From: Caenimonas koreensis DSM 17982
Lineage (GTDB): Bacteria > Pseudomonadota > Gammaproteobacteria > Burkholderiales > Burkholderiaceae_C
NCBI RefSeq assembly: GCF_009646335.1
Contig: NZ_WJBU01000023.1
Coordinates: forward strand, 1-64,000
DNA length: 64,000 nucleotides
Direction of reading: 5' to 3'
The stretch's first letter is position 1. Each line of letters opens with the position of its first letter. Positions 18,807 to 26,178 of this stretch are shown here, piece after piece. The translations under genes and the position numbers were made by a program. The notes under the pieces were generated by a model that did no database searches, had not been told where the DNA came from, and saw only the letters and a program-made list of their open reading frames with translations.

Positions 18807-20225
18807 TCAATGGCCCTCGCTGCTGCCGGATGTGCTGTTATTGATTGAAGCCGGTCCGAAGGCGACGGGCTTGCCGATGAGGGCGGCGGACATGGCGGCA
18901 TCGGCCAGCCAGAACTGCTGCTGCGCGTTGATCGACGCCATCACGCTGGCGATCTGCTCGCGTGTGTCGGCCAGCAACTCGAACACGCCGATCAGCATGC
19001 CGTTGTAGCGAAGCACGTTCTCCTCGGACATGGTCTTGCGCAGCGGCACGATCTCGTCGCGGTAGTGCTTGGCGATGTCGTACGCAGTGCGGTAGGCCGA
19101 GTAGCCTTCGCGAAGCTGGGAGCTTGCCGAGCGTGTGACCAGCTCATAACGGCTCACGGCCGCGAGCGTCTGCGCGTTCATCGCAGCGCGCTGCGCGCCG
19201 CCCCAATCGAACAAAGGCAGACGCACGTCCAGTTCGTAGCCCCGGCGCGTCGCCCGCGAGCCGGTCGCGTTGTCGAAGACGGTGTCGCGCCTCACCCCAA
19301 CTTCGGTGTCGACAAGCCGAGAGAGCAGGTCGAGGCGCTGCGCCTTGCCGGCTGCCTCGAGCTGCAGACGCGAGAGTTGCCAGTCGAGCCGCTGCTGCAG
19401 CGCGGCCTGGCGGGTGTCGGCAGGCGACGGCGGCGCACCGGGTAGCTCGGGCAGTCGATCAGGCAGCTTCAGGCGCGCGGCCTGCGCATCGTCCAAGCCG
19501 AGCAAGCGAATCAACTCTTCTCTCGCGGCCGTCGCCGTGTGTTGCGCTGCGGCCAGCTGCGCAGTGGCATCGGCGTAGAACACCTGCTGCCGTGCGCGCT
19601 GCAGCTTCGTGAAATTGCCCACTTGCTGCATTCGGCGCGCGAGCTCCGCACTGGCTTCGGCGGCGTCTTTGATCTGCTTTGCGTACTCATGCTGCTGGCT
19701 AGCCGCTACCGCGCGAACCCAGGCCTGCCGCACGAGCGTGACTTGTTCGATGACGCTGCCTGTCAGCTGAAGCTGCGACTGGGCCAGGCGGTTGCGCGAG
19801 ATCACCTGCCGCTGCGGCAGGGTGAGCAGGTCCAGCAAACCCATGGAGAGCAGCCGGCCGATCTCCAGTTCGTCCGCAAAGCGCATGCGCTCGAAGCTGA
19901 AAACTGGATTGGCGATGCGGCCGGCCTGGTCGGCGGCCGCCAGCTGCGTCCAGCCCTCGGCGATGAGCGACTGGAAGGCCGCACTGTTGGCGAGCGCGAG
20001 TTGAACGGCTGCGTCGCGAGACAACGGCGTGTCCAGCAGCTCGTCCACCAGCTTCTGCCGCTTGGCCTCCGGCGCATCGCCACCGCGCGCGGCCAGCTTG
20101 CCCTGCGTGAAGGATGCGGCTGTCTCGTTGGTCTTTTCGATGGCCTGATCGACATTCACCGAAGCGCAGCCCGCGAGGACCAATGCCGAGGCCGGAATGA
20201 GGAGGTTTCGCAAGTGTGTTCGCAT
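18807..20225 (-). CDS. TolC-family outer-membrane lipoprotein
   Basis: 472 residues: lipoprotein signal (LLIPASALVLAGC) then two OEP helical repeats (DAAVQLALANSAAFQSLIAE; AAREELIRLLGLDD). A second outer-membrane efflux component in the island, separate from cusC, and here co-transcribed with the oxidase. Such oxidase-linked TolC proteins are common in betaproteobacterial copper clusters. No inner-membrane partner is adjacent, so it may pair with CusBA or act elsewhere. Confidence 0.85.
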   Translation of the reverse strand: MRTHLRNLLIPASALVLAGCASVNVDQAIEKTNETAASFTQGKLAARGGDAPEAKRQKLVDELLDTPLSRDAAVQLALANSAAFQSLIAEGWTQLAAADQAGRIANPVFSFERMRFADELEIGRLLSMGLLDLLTLPQRQVISRNRLAQSQLQLTGSVIEQVTLVRQAWVRAVAASQQHEYAKQIKDAAEASAELARRMQQVGNFTKLQRARQQVFYADATAQLAAAQHTATAAREELIRLLGLDDAQAARLKLPDRLPELPGAPPSPADTRQAALQQRLDWQLSRLQLEAAGKAQRLDLLSRLVDTEVGVRRDTVFDNATGSRATRRGYELDVRLPLFDWGGAQRAAMNAQTLAAVSRYELVTRSASSQLREGYSAYRTAYDIAKHYRDEIVPLRKTMSEENVLRYNGMLIGVFELLADTREQIASVMASINAQQQFWLADAAMSAALIGKPVAFGPASINNSTSGSSEGH

Positions 20226-20233
20226 GCCCGCTC

Positions 20234-20566
20234 CTAGTGCTGATGGCCGCTGCCGACCTGCGATGCGGGGCGCTGCGACCCGGACGCGGCTGGAGTCGCC
20301 GGACCCGCTGCAGCAGGAGCGGGCTTTCCCTGAACCTCAGCGGCGTAGGCGCGCCAGCCACCGATGCGGCCGACCGTGCCGTTGGATTCGGGCCAGGTCA
20401 GCACCTTCTCGTCGGTGAAGGGGCGGTAGCCATCGAAGGCCGATCTGTACGTCGCCGCAGCGGGCGGCTGCGGACTTGAAGCCACAGGCTGTGGCGGCTG
20501 CTGCGCAATCGCTGTCGCGCTGATGAAGATCAGCGCCAGCCAGCGCACGGGCTTGAAAGAAGACAT
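20234..20566 (-). CDS. Small secreted proline/alanine-rich protein
   Basis: 110 residues: signal peptide (WLALIFISATAIA), Pro/Ala linkers, a short conserved-looking core (YRSAFDGYRPFTDEKVLTWPE) and a His-ending tail (GSGHQH). It lies 8 bases before the TolC-family gene on the same strand. The second of two close ATGs was chosen because gagg sits 7 bases upstream of it. Function unknown. Confidence 0.6.
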   Translation of the reverse strand: MSSFKPVRWLALIFISATAIAQQPPQPVASSPQPPAAATYRSAFDGYRPFTDEKVLTWPESNGTVGRIGGWRAYAAEVQGKPAPAAAGPATPAASGSQRPASQVGSGHQH

Positions 20567-20667
20567 GTGCATCCTCGCGAATGGACGGACGACGCCGCAG
20601 CGTGAGCAGCGACGGACGGACGTGTTGCGTCACGCCGTGCGGGCTTGCCGCACGGCCGAAGCGGGAT

Positions 20668-21072
20668 TCACGCGCGAGGCGGTTTGTCGGGGACCGGCGA
20701 AGGCCGGGTGGGGAAGGCGACGAAGAACTCGGACCGCAGGACATGCGGCACCGGCGTCGGGTTCACGAGATGAGGTGTTTCGGTGATTGCCACGCTGTGG
20801 CTGCACGCACCGCAGACTCCGCAGCTGTGGCCGGCATCGGGCAGTTGCTGGTCTGCCTCATGAGGCTGAGAACCTGGCGACACGTGATCGTGTTGATGAT
20901 CATGAGCCACTTTGCCGTCGTGGGCATGCGGTTCACCGTGGGCATGCGTGGCCACGCTCGCCAGCGCGGCTTTGCCCGCCGGCCCGCAGTAAAGCATCGA
21001 AGCAGCGGCGAACCCCTGCAGCGGAAGCGCGAGCAGGAGCAGCCAAGCTAGAACGACACGAAGACGGAGCAT
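20668..21072 (-). CDS. His-rich small exported protein, first gene of the CueR-type operon
   Basis: 134 residues: signal peptide (VVLAWLLLLALPLQGFAAA), then a His-rich stretch (HAHGEPHAHDGKVAHDHQHD) and a CGVCGACSH cluster; likely binds metal. It is the first gene downstream of the MerR/CueR-type promoter at 21.1 kb and heads the minus-strand operon down to the CusF-like gene at 16.5 kb. No family name recognised. Confidence 0.62.
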   Translation of the reverse strand: MLRLRVVLAWLLLLALPLQGFAAASMLYCGPAGKAALASVATHAHGEPHAHDGKVAHDHQHDHVSPGSQPHEADQQLPDAGHSCGVCGACSHSVAITETPHLVNPTPVPHVLRSEFFVAFPTRPSPVPDKPPRA

Positions 21073-21099
21073 CAAGAATTGATTCTAAGCAACCCGGCG

Positions 21100-21130
21100 A
21101 GTGTGAACCTTGCCCCCAGGGCAATGTCAA
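21100..21130 (-). promoter_or_regulatory. MerR/CueR-type copper-responsive promoter
   Basis: On the minus strand a consensus -35 TTGACA (21125-21130) is separated from a -10-like CACACT (21100-21105) by 19 bp. The spacer holds a dyad TTGCCCTGGGGGCAA. An over-long 19-bp spacer with a central dyad is the hallmark of MerR-family promoters, and the dyad resembles CueR boxes. It faces the His-rich gene. No MerR/CueR gene is adjacent on either side, so the regulator would have to be chromosomal or elsewhere on the plasmid. The following 140 bases to the zeta gene hold no convincing gene. Confidence 0.7.
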
Positions 21131-21272
21131 GCTCTACAGTTCAAACGGAAGAGCATCTGTTCGTATCACACCTTCGGCTCGCCGCTCAGCAATGCGTCGT
21201 CGCACCCTTGGAGGGCAGCGAAGCGACCCAACGTCGGGTAATTGCGGACAACAGTAAGGCTACCGGGTGCGT

Positions 21273-22379
21273 CTAGAGCGATTGTCCGACCTCGCTGCGG
21301 TCCCGCAGTAGCGCAAAAGGCCGTTCGAATTCGCCCATATCAGGGAGCTTGCCCAGCGCCGCGCGATCGGCAACCTTAGCGTCGAACTTCTCAAAATTTG
21401 GTACGAGATCGTGGAATTGAGCTGCCTTCTCGTGAAAGCCTCGAAAGTAGGCCGCCTTAACCAGCTCGTTGCCAGTGTGCTGGGCAAAGCGCGAGTCCCT
21501 GGCGAACGTCGCGGCGTTGGCATTCAACCTGGTCATCGCATGATCGTGAATCCGCGCTTTCTGCATGTCCTGGACTCGTCGCTCGTGCCCTGCGATAGCC
21601 TCAAGGTAGGCTGATGGAGCGCTGCGGGCCGCCGCCGCAGCCTCGACGGCCGTCCACGCCTTGCCAAGCGCGCTGAGCTTGGCGTCCGACAACGCGCGGC
21701 CGGTGGCCAGCGCTTCAAAGGCGTTTCCCTGACTATTGCGTGGCGAGTTGCTGTCGTACAGCAACTCGCCGGTACGATTGACCACGCGCACGCGATCGAG
21801 CTGCGTCGCCGTCTTGGCCACGGTGGTATCGAAGCCTTGGAGCGCATCGTCGTGATACGACTCGGCGATGAAGCGCGGGTTGTTCGAGCCGGCGGCGTGC
21901 TGCATCTCGTGGCGCTGATAAACGCCTAGCAGACTTTCCTCGCGCGGCGTGGCCACAGCCACGAGCTCGACCCTGTATCCCTGCTCTCGAAGACTTTGAA
22001 TGAACTTGCCGGCACCGTCGGCATTGCGGAACGTGCCCTCCTCCACCATGTTGCGCCGTCCTTGCATGGCCAGCTCGCGCAGCGAGGTGACCAGGCGGCC
22101 AGCGTCAGCTTGTGTCTGCTCGGATGGCGGCCTGCTGTCTCCGATGCGGATGCGTTCGCGCATCCGGTCGGCGTCGACATGAATGAACCCACCCTGCGCG
22201 GCAAGCTCGGAGCGCACCGCGGCGGCCGCCACGCTCTTGCCCGCGCCAGGCTGACCACCTACCAAGACGATGGTGGGTCGGTTTTGCGCTTGCGTCTTCG
22301 CTTGTCGATCGGAGAAGTACGCGGACGCAATCTCGCGGACCTCTGCGTCGGACAGAGGCTGATAAGCGGCCGTCGCCAC
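21273..22379 (-). CDS. Zeta-toxin-family kinase
   Basis: 368 residues. P-loop VLVGGQPGAGKSVAAAAV near residue 30 and the zeta-type HVDADRMRERI and FVEEG-like (NMVEEGTFRNADG) motifs, as in PezT/zeta UDP-GlcNAc kinases. The C-terminal half is helical and lacks obvious motifs. The GTG start sits 2 bases after the preceding stop; a longer frame to 22493 would run through the upstream gene and is not believed. It may be a toxin with its upstream neighbour as antitoxin, or a mobilisation-region kinase; both are inference. Confidence 0.8.
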   Translation of the reverse strand: MATAAYQPLSDAEVREIASAYFSDRQAKTQAQNRPTIVLVGGQPGAGKSVAAAAVRSELAAQGGFIHVDADRMRERIRIGDSRPPSEQTQADAGRLVTSLRELAMQGRRNMVEEGTFRNADGAGKFIQSLREQGYRVELVAVATPREESLLGVYQRHEMQHAAGSNNPRFIAESYHDDALQGFDTTVAKTATQLDRVRVVNRTGELLYDSNSPRNSQGNAFEALATGRALSDAKLSALGKAWTAVEAAAAARSAPSAYLEAIAGHERRVQDMQKARIHDHAMTRLNANAATFARDSRFAQHTGNELVKAAYFRGFHEKAAQFHDLVPNFEKFDAKVADRAALGKLPDMGEFERPFALLRDRSEVGQSL

Positions 22380-22381
22380 TA

Positions 22382-22633
22382 CTAAGCGCGGAATACAGGA
22401 TCGCTCTTGGACAGGATCCGTTCGATCGTGGTCCTGTCGGCCGGCTGCAAACTCTCCTGCAGCTCGTCGATCGCCTTCAGGCGAGCTTCGCAATACGCAA
22501 TCAAGGCTTGCGACGGTGCGACCTTGCGGCGCTCGTCGTGAATCGCTTGCATGAATGGTTGGCGGCTTTGGCCCAGCACTTCGAGTGCCACCTCGTAGCT
22601 AATGCTCTCGCTGTTGATGCCCAGGTCTAACAC
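22382..22633 (-). CDS. Small protein upstream of the zeta kinase, possible antitoxin
   Basis: 83 residues, hydrophilic and mostly helical (SYEVALEVLGQSRQPFMQAI; IAYCEARLKAIDELQESL). Start taken as the GTG at 22633 with gaaggg upstream; an ATG-like longer frame would overlap traJ by 46 bases. It lies between traJ and the zeta-type gene with almost no gaps, so it is part of that operon. Epsilon-like antitoxin function is suggested only by position. Confidence 0.6.
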   Translation of the reverse strand: MLDLGINSESISYEVALEVLGQSRQPFMQAIHDERRKVAPSQALIAYCEARLKAIDELQESLQPADRTTIERILSKSDPVFRA

Positions 22634-22650
22634 GGTCTTCCCTTCAATAA

Positions 22651-23226
22651 CTATGAACGCTTGCGCACGCGCTGCCCGCGTCCCTTCTGTTCCCAAACTG
22701 TAGTGCCCGCATTCAGCACCCGCAACACCTTGCCGACGTGCTCGGTGATCTCCTTGCGCAGCGAGGCGAGCTTCTTGCCGACTTCCGGCATTTTCTCGCC
22801 GCCGCGCATCTTGACCAAGGAATTGAAGGCGCGCGCGATCTGGTTCAGATTCGTGCCCACCTTGGCCAGCTCGTAGTTGGAACGGCGCAAAACCTCGATC
22901 TCGTCACCCTGCAATTGAGGCTGCCCCAGGTGGGCAAGGATGAGGCTCGTGATGTAGTAGTTGCGCGCCGAGAATCGGCCTTCGGCCAGGTCATTGATCT
23001 TTTCGACGGCAACGCGCGGCAAGCGCAGCTCCACGCGCACCGTGTCTTCGGCCTGGTCGGGAGTCAGCGGCAACGCCGTCGCCGGCGACTTGGCCAAGTG
23101 CGACGCGATCAGCGAACGGACCATCAGGGACGCATTCGCCTGGCCATACAGATGTCTTGCAGCTTCCTGAAGCTGTTCCCTGGTGTCGGGTGGTACTCCG
23201 TCCACCCTGAGCATGTCACGCGCCAC
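22651..23226 (-). CDS. traJ: TraJ/MobC-like oriT-binding relaxosome protein
   Basis: 191 residues. Contains a ribbon-helix-helix-like segment (VRVELRLPRVAVEKINDLAEG) and the MobC/NikA hallmark ELAKVGTNLNQIARAFN. It is divergent from traK across the oriT region, the same layout as IncP RP4. It would bind the inverted repeat beside nic and recruit the relaxase. GTG start with a strong Shine-Dalgarno (gggagag). Longer than RP4 TraJ (about 120 residues); the extra N-terminal part looks like a second DNA-binding module. Confidence 0.83.
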   Translation of the reverse strand: MARDMLRVDGVPPDTREQLQEAARHLYGQANASLMVRSLIASHLAKSPATALPLTPDQAEDTVRVELRLPRVAVEKINDLAEGRFSARNYYITSLILAHLGQPQLQGDEIEVLRRSNYELAKVGTNLNQIARAFNSLVKMRGGEKMPEVGKKLASLRKEITEHVGKVLRVLNAGTTVWEQKGRGQRVRKRS

Positions 23227-23258
23227 AGCGCTCTCCCTTCACGTCGTCAAGCGTGCCT

Positions 23259-23295
23259 AGTTGTAGCAACAACTTCCGGCGGTAGCCTATCCTGC
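23259..23295 (+). other. oriT core: inverted repeat and nic site (cut predicted between 23294 and 23295)
   Basis: Located between the divergent traJ and traK genes. An inverted repeat AGTTGT-agca-ACAACT (23259-23274) is followed after exactly 20 nt by CCTATCCTG|C, whose TATCCTG|C core is the IncP nic sequence. In RP4, the TraJ-binding inverted repeat also ends 20 nt before the cut. The relaxase with motif-I tyrosine at 3.9-5.0 kb is the presumed enzyme. Confidence 0.85.
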
Positions 23296-23317
23296 ATTAG
23301 CAAAATTATATCCCTTA

Positions 23318-23430
23318 TCACCACCTTTAGATTGCCATTTCTCCAATGAACATACAAACAAATCACCAATACAAAAGCGAAATATCACCACGACTCACAA
23401 TATCACCAATTGCAAAGCAAGTTGTCACCA
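23318..23430. repeat. Five TCACCA repeats, candidate TraK-binding sites
   Basis: TCACCA occurs at 23318, 23363, 23385, 23403 and 23425, mostly as (A/T)ATCACCA, with spacings of 45, 22, 18 and 22 bp in AT-rich DNA. They sit between nic and the traK start, where RP4 TraK binds and bends the DNA. The binding assignment is inference. Confidence 0.6.
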
Positions 23431-23491
23431 AACTACTGAGTTTCTGGTGGAAAGGACCGACAATACGAGCGCGCAAAAAGGATGCGAGCCA

Positions 23492-23836
23492 ATGAATCGA
23501 ACGCAGAGCCTGGCTGGGTACATCAGGGAACATCTCAGTGAGCTTGAGGAACGCCTGTCGTTCGGGGTACGGCAGGAAGTCTTCGTGTCCGAGCTCGAAG
23601 CCCGCGGATACAAGACCACGCTGAAAGGCTTCCGCAATTTCTTGTATCGCGCCCGCCTTGGAGCCGCGCAGAAGCAGGTCCGCCCTCCGCCCATCCCGGA
23701 AACGCCGACAGATGCGCCATTCGTGACGGCCGCCTCTTCGAGACTGCCCCCGCGACCTCCGAACAACCCGCTGACGAAGAGCAAGGGGTTCGAGTTCGTT
23801 GGAACAAGCGCCATTGACGAATCCGAATTGATCTAG
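23492..23836 (+). CDS. traK: TraK-like oriT-binding protein
   Basis: 114 residues. N-terminal helical DNA-binding-like domain (SLAGYIREHLSELEERLSFG; ARGYKTTLKGFRNFLYRAR), Pro-rich linker, and a C-terminal GFEFVGTSAIDESELI that parallels the GFTF…DLL ending of RP4 TraK. First gene of traKLM reading away from oriT. The ATG at 23492 was preferred over an upstream in-frame start because it follows a better spacing and the upstream residues are not conserved-looking. Confidence 0.75.
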   Translation: MNRTQSLAGYIREHLSELEERLSFGVRQEVFVSELEARGYKTTLKGFRNFLYRARLGAAQKQVRPPPIPETPTDAPFVTAASSRLPPRPPNNPLTKSKGFEFVGTSAIDESELI

Positions 23837-23852
23837 GGGAAACCAAGAACCC

Positions 23853-24605
23853 ATGGCCACGAACACAGCGAAGAAGTCTTTGAAGTCTTCCGTCCATTTC
23901 ACTTTGCAGGGCAAGGGCGGCGTCGGCAAGTCGCTCGTCTCCGCCCTGCTCGCTCAGTTCTTCCAGAGCATCGACGGGTGCACCGTGAAGTGCGTCGATA
24001 CCGATCCGGTGAACCAAACGCTGGCCAGCTACAAGGCCCTGGGCGCTCAACACATTCAATTGCTGAGCGGCTCGAAGATCGACGAGCGAAACCTCGACCA
24101 GCTGATGGAACGCTTGATGACCGAGGACGGCATCTTCGTGGTTGACAACGGCGCCTCGAGCTTCGTCCCATTGTCAAACTACCTCATCGAGAACAATGCA
24201 ATTCCCATGCTGCAGGAGGCCGGGCGCGAGGTGTTCATTCACAGCGTCGTAACCGGTGGCCAGGCCCTCACGGACACGCTCGCCGGCTTCAAGCAGTTGG
24301 CCGGGCAGGCCGAGACCAAGAACATCGTGATCTGGCTGAATGCATTCTTCGGCGCGATCGAGGCCAACGGAAAGACTTTCACGGACATGAAAGCCTATGC
24401 CGACCATTCCGACAAGGTGCGCGGCATCATTCGCATCGCCAAGCGCAATCAGGACACGTTCGGCAAGGACGTGGAGGTGATGACCTCGAAGAAGTTGACC
24501 TTCAACGAGGTCCTGAGCAGCAGCGAGTTCACGTTGATGGCCAAGCAGCGGATCAAGACCATGCAGCGCGAGATCTTTGAGCAGCTCGCCGCGGTGGACT
24601 TCTAA
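23853..24605 (+). CDS. traL: TraL-like P-loop ATPase of the IncP transfer region
   Basis: 250 residues. ParA/MinD-like deviant P-loop LQGKGGVGKSLVSALLAQ at residues ~18-35, then CVDTDPVNQTLASYKAL and FVVDNGASSFVPLSNYLI, both closely matching RP4 TraL. Family role in transfer is auxiliary and not well defined; similar proteins (StbB) of other plasmids link partition and transfer. It is 16 bases after traK and directly abuts traM. Confidence 0.88.
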   Translation: MATNTAKKSLKSSVHFTLQGKGGVGKSLVSALLAQFFQSIDGCTVKCVDTDPVNQTLASYKALGAQHIQLLSGSKIDERNLDQLMERLMTEDGIFVVDNGASSFVPLSNYLIENNAIPMLQEAGREVFIHSVVTGGQALTDTLAGFKQLAGQAETKNIVIWLNAFFGAIEANGKTFTDMKAYADHSDKVRGIIRIAKRNQDTFGKDVEVMTSKKLTFNEVLSSSEFTLMAKQRIKTMQREIFEQLAAVDF

Positions 24606-25040
24606 GTGGACCGACGTCAACTCATCGCGGCGCTCGTCGAGAAGACGGGCGTCAAGCTGGACGAGGACGACCCGGCCTTCCTGCTCGTCGACCTGAACCT
24701 GATGGTGCTAGACAGCCGAACCGATGCGGCGGCCGAGAAACTCGCTGCGGCGACCCGGGACTTCAATGCGGTGACGACACGAAACGTCGATGACTTCGTG
24801 GCGGTGGCCAACGAGGCGTTGTCTAAGTTCATGCAACGCACGGCTGAACTGAAGTCAACGCTCGACGCATTGCCGCGCGGCGGGCACCCCGCGCCTGTTG
24901 TCGCGACGGCACCCGCGGTGGCAGTTGCTCAAGTGGTGGCGAACAAGTCTCCGGCTTCGGTGCTGTTGTGGCTGGTGCCGCTGGTTTTCGCGACTGGTTT
25001 GGTTGTTGGGCTGGGCACTTCTTTCATGCTCGGGAAATAG
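24606..25040 (+). CDS. traM: TraM-like protein with C-terminal membrane anchor
   Basis: 144 residues, GTG start touching the traL stop. N-terminal helical region (EDDPAFLLVDLNLMVLDSR), an Ala/Val/Pro linker and one C-terminal helix (LLWLVPLVFATGLVVGLGT). Matches RP4 TraM in size, order (third in traKLM) and layout. StbC of other plasmids has the same plan. Confidence 0.75.
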   Translation: MDRRQLIAALVEKTGVKLDEDDPAFLLVDLNLMVLDSRTDAAAEKLAAATRDFNAVTTRNVDDFVAVANEALSKFMQRTAELKSTLDALPRGGHPAPVVATAPAVAVAQVVANKSPASVLLWLVPLVFATGLVVGLGTSFMLGK

Positions 25041-25048
25041 GACTCAAG

Positions 25049-25294
25049 ATGCTGACCTCTCTTGAATGGACCGGTTCGCTGCTCGGCCTAGTCGGCGCGT
25101 ACCTCCTCGCCACTCACAGCCGCGTCTCACGCTATGGGTGGATCGCCTTCTTGGCGGCGAACGTCGCCATGATGGTCTTCGCGCTCGGTATCGACCGCTA
25201 CGGCCTGCTCGTTCAGCAGGCCGGTTTCATGGGTACGAGCTTGCTCGGCCTGCATCGAGCCGGTCTCTGGCCGCGACGGCGCATTGCCGAATAG
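25049..25294 (+). CDS. Small two-to-three-helix membrane protein downstream of traM
   Basis: 81 residues with hydrophobic segments TGSLLGLVGAYLLATH and WIAFLAANVAMMVFALG, and a basic tail (WPRRRIAE). It follows traM by 8 bases and ends the traKLM operon. Its stop converges on the DUF932 gene 47 bases away. Function unknown. Confidence 0.62.
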   Translation: MLTSLEWTGSLLGLVGAYLLATHSRVSRYGWIAFLAANVAMMVFALGIDRYGLLVQQAGFMGTSLLGLHRAGLWPRRRIAE

Positions 25295-25341
25295 GCATCA
25301 GCCCGCGGCCAACACGCCGGGCCGCAGCCCCGCGTGCGGCA

Positions 25342-26178
25342 TCACGCCTTGAGCTTGCGCATTTCCTCCGCGAGCATCCACAACGCGCGATTCATCTTCA
25401 CCGATTGATCGATGCCCTGCACTGCCCGCGTGCGCTGGCGGCGGCCGTTGGCACTGCGCATCGCCAATCCTCCGCGAATCATGTTCTCCTGAACACGGTT
25501 GAACGTGGTCCACAAATCCGGCTTGTCGTCGGCCGAGCGGCGCGGCAGGAGCAGCTGCGCTTCGGTGATGGGCGCGGGCTTCGTTTCCTCGGGCTCGTAC
25601 TTCAACGCGAGCGCGGAGCGTGCGAAGATTTCCGCCTCGGCCGGCTCGAGCGTGATGGCGCGCATGGAGTCGCGCACCTCGCGCACAAGCTCGAAACCAT
25701 CGAGCACGTCGAACGCGCCTTGAATCACGTTTTCAACCACATCGCCTTTGTGATGCACGCGTACGTCGCCCACTACGTCACCGCATACGAGCCCGTTCGT
25801 ACACACGAAGCGCAGCATTCCAGCCATCATCTGGTAGCTGCTCGTGCCATCGTGGCTGTTCAAGAGGATGATCTCGTTCGCTTCAGCGTCGTTGATTTGG
25901 CTGGCGTGCCGAAGGCGCAGCAAGTGTTTCGTGAACTCGCGTTTGCTTTCGTCGCGCACGCGCGTTTGCGCCACGACGAACGGCTGAAACCCTTCGGTGC
26001 GCAGCTTGGTCAACACCGTTGCCGTGGGAATGTAGGTGTATCGCTCCGACCTGCTGTCGTGAGGTGCAGGCGCGAAGATCGAGGGCGCAACCTTGCGCAT
26101 CTGGTCCTCGGTCAATGGCACCGTACTCCGCAGGCAAGAAGAGTTGCGGCCGAAGCGAGATGCGAGTCGTGTGGTCAT
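25342..26178 (-). CDS. DUF932 family protein
   Basis: 278 residues. Contains the family-typical features YIPTATVLTKLRTEGFQPF, HLLRLRH, EIILLNSHDGTSSYQM and RFVCTNGLVCGD. DUF932 proteins are frequent on conjugative plasmids and phages; their biochemical role is not established. Start set at the ATG preceded by gaaaggaatcac; an upstream extension would enter the repeated leader and is rejected. It is divergent from the 26.9 kb gene, with candidate RNA copy A between them. Confidence 0.83.
   Translation of the reverse strand: MTTRLASRFGRNSSCLRSTVPLTEDQMRKVAPSIFAPAPHDSRSERYTYIPTATVLTKLRTEGFQPFVVAQTRVRDESKREFTKHLLRLRHASQINDAEANEIILLNSHDGTSSYQMMAGMLRFVCTNGLVCGDVVGDVRVHHKGDVVENVIQGAFDVLDGFELVREVRDSMRAITLEPAEAEIFARSALALKYEPEETKPAPITEAQLLLPRRSADDKPDLWTTFNRVQENMIRGGLAMRSANGRRQRTRAVQGIDQSVKMNRALWMLAEEMRKLKA

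Noticed and set aside
16928-18844. 638-codon plus-strand frame over the multicopper oxidase
   Set aside because: Antisense to the cupredoxin and oxidase, whose copper-ligand motifs settle the coding strand; the frame is His/Val/Asp-biased as expected of a shadow.
21079-21276. 65-codon plus-strand frame in the CueR-type promoter region, checked as a possible truncated merR/cueR
   Set aside because: The translation shows no MerR helix-turn-helix or metal-binding cysteine pattern.
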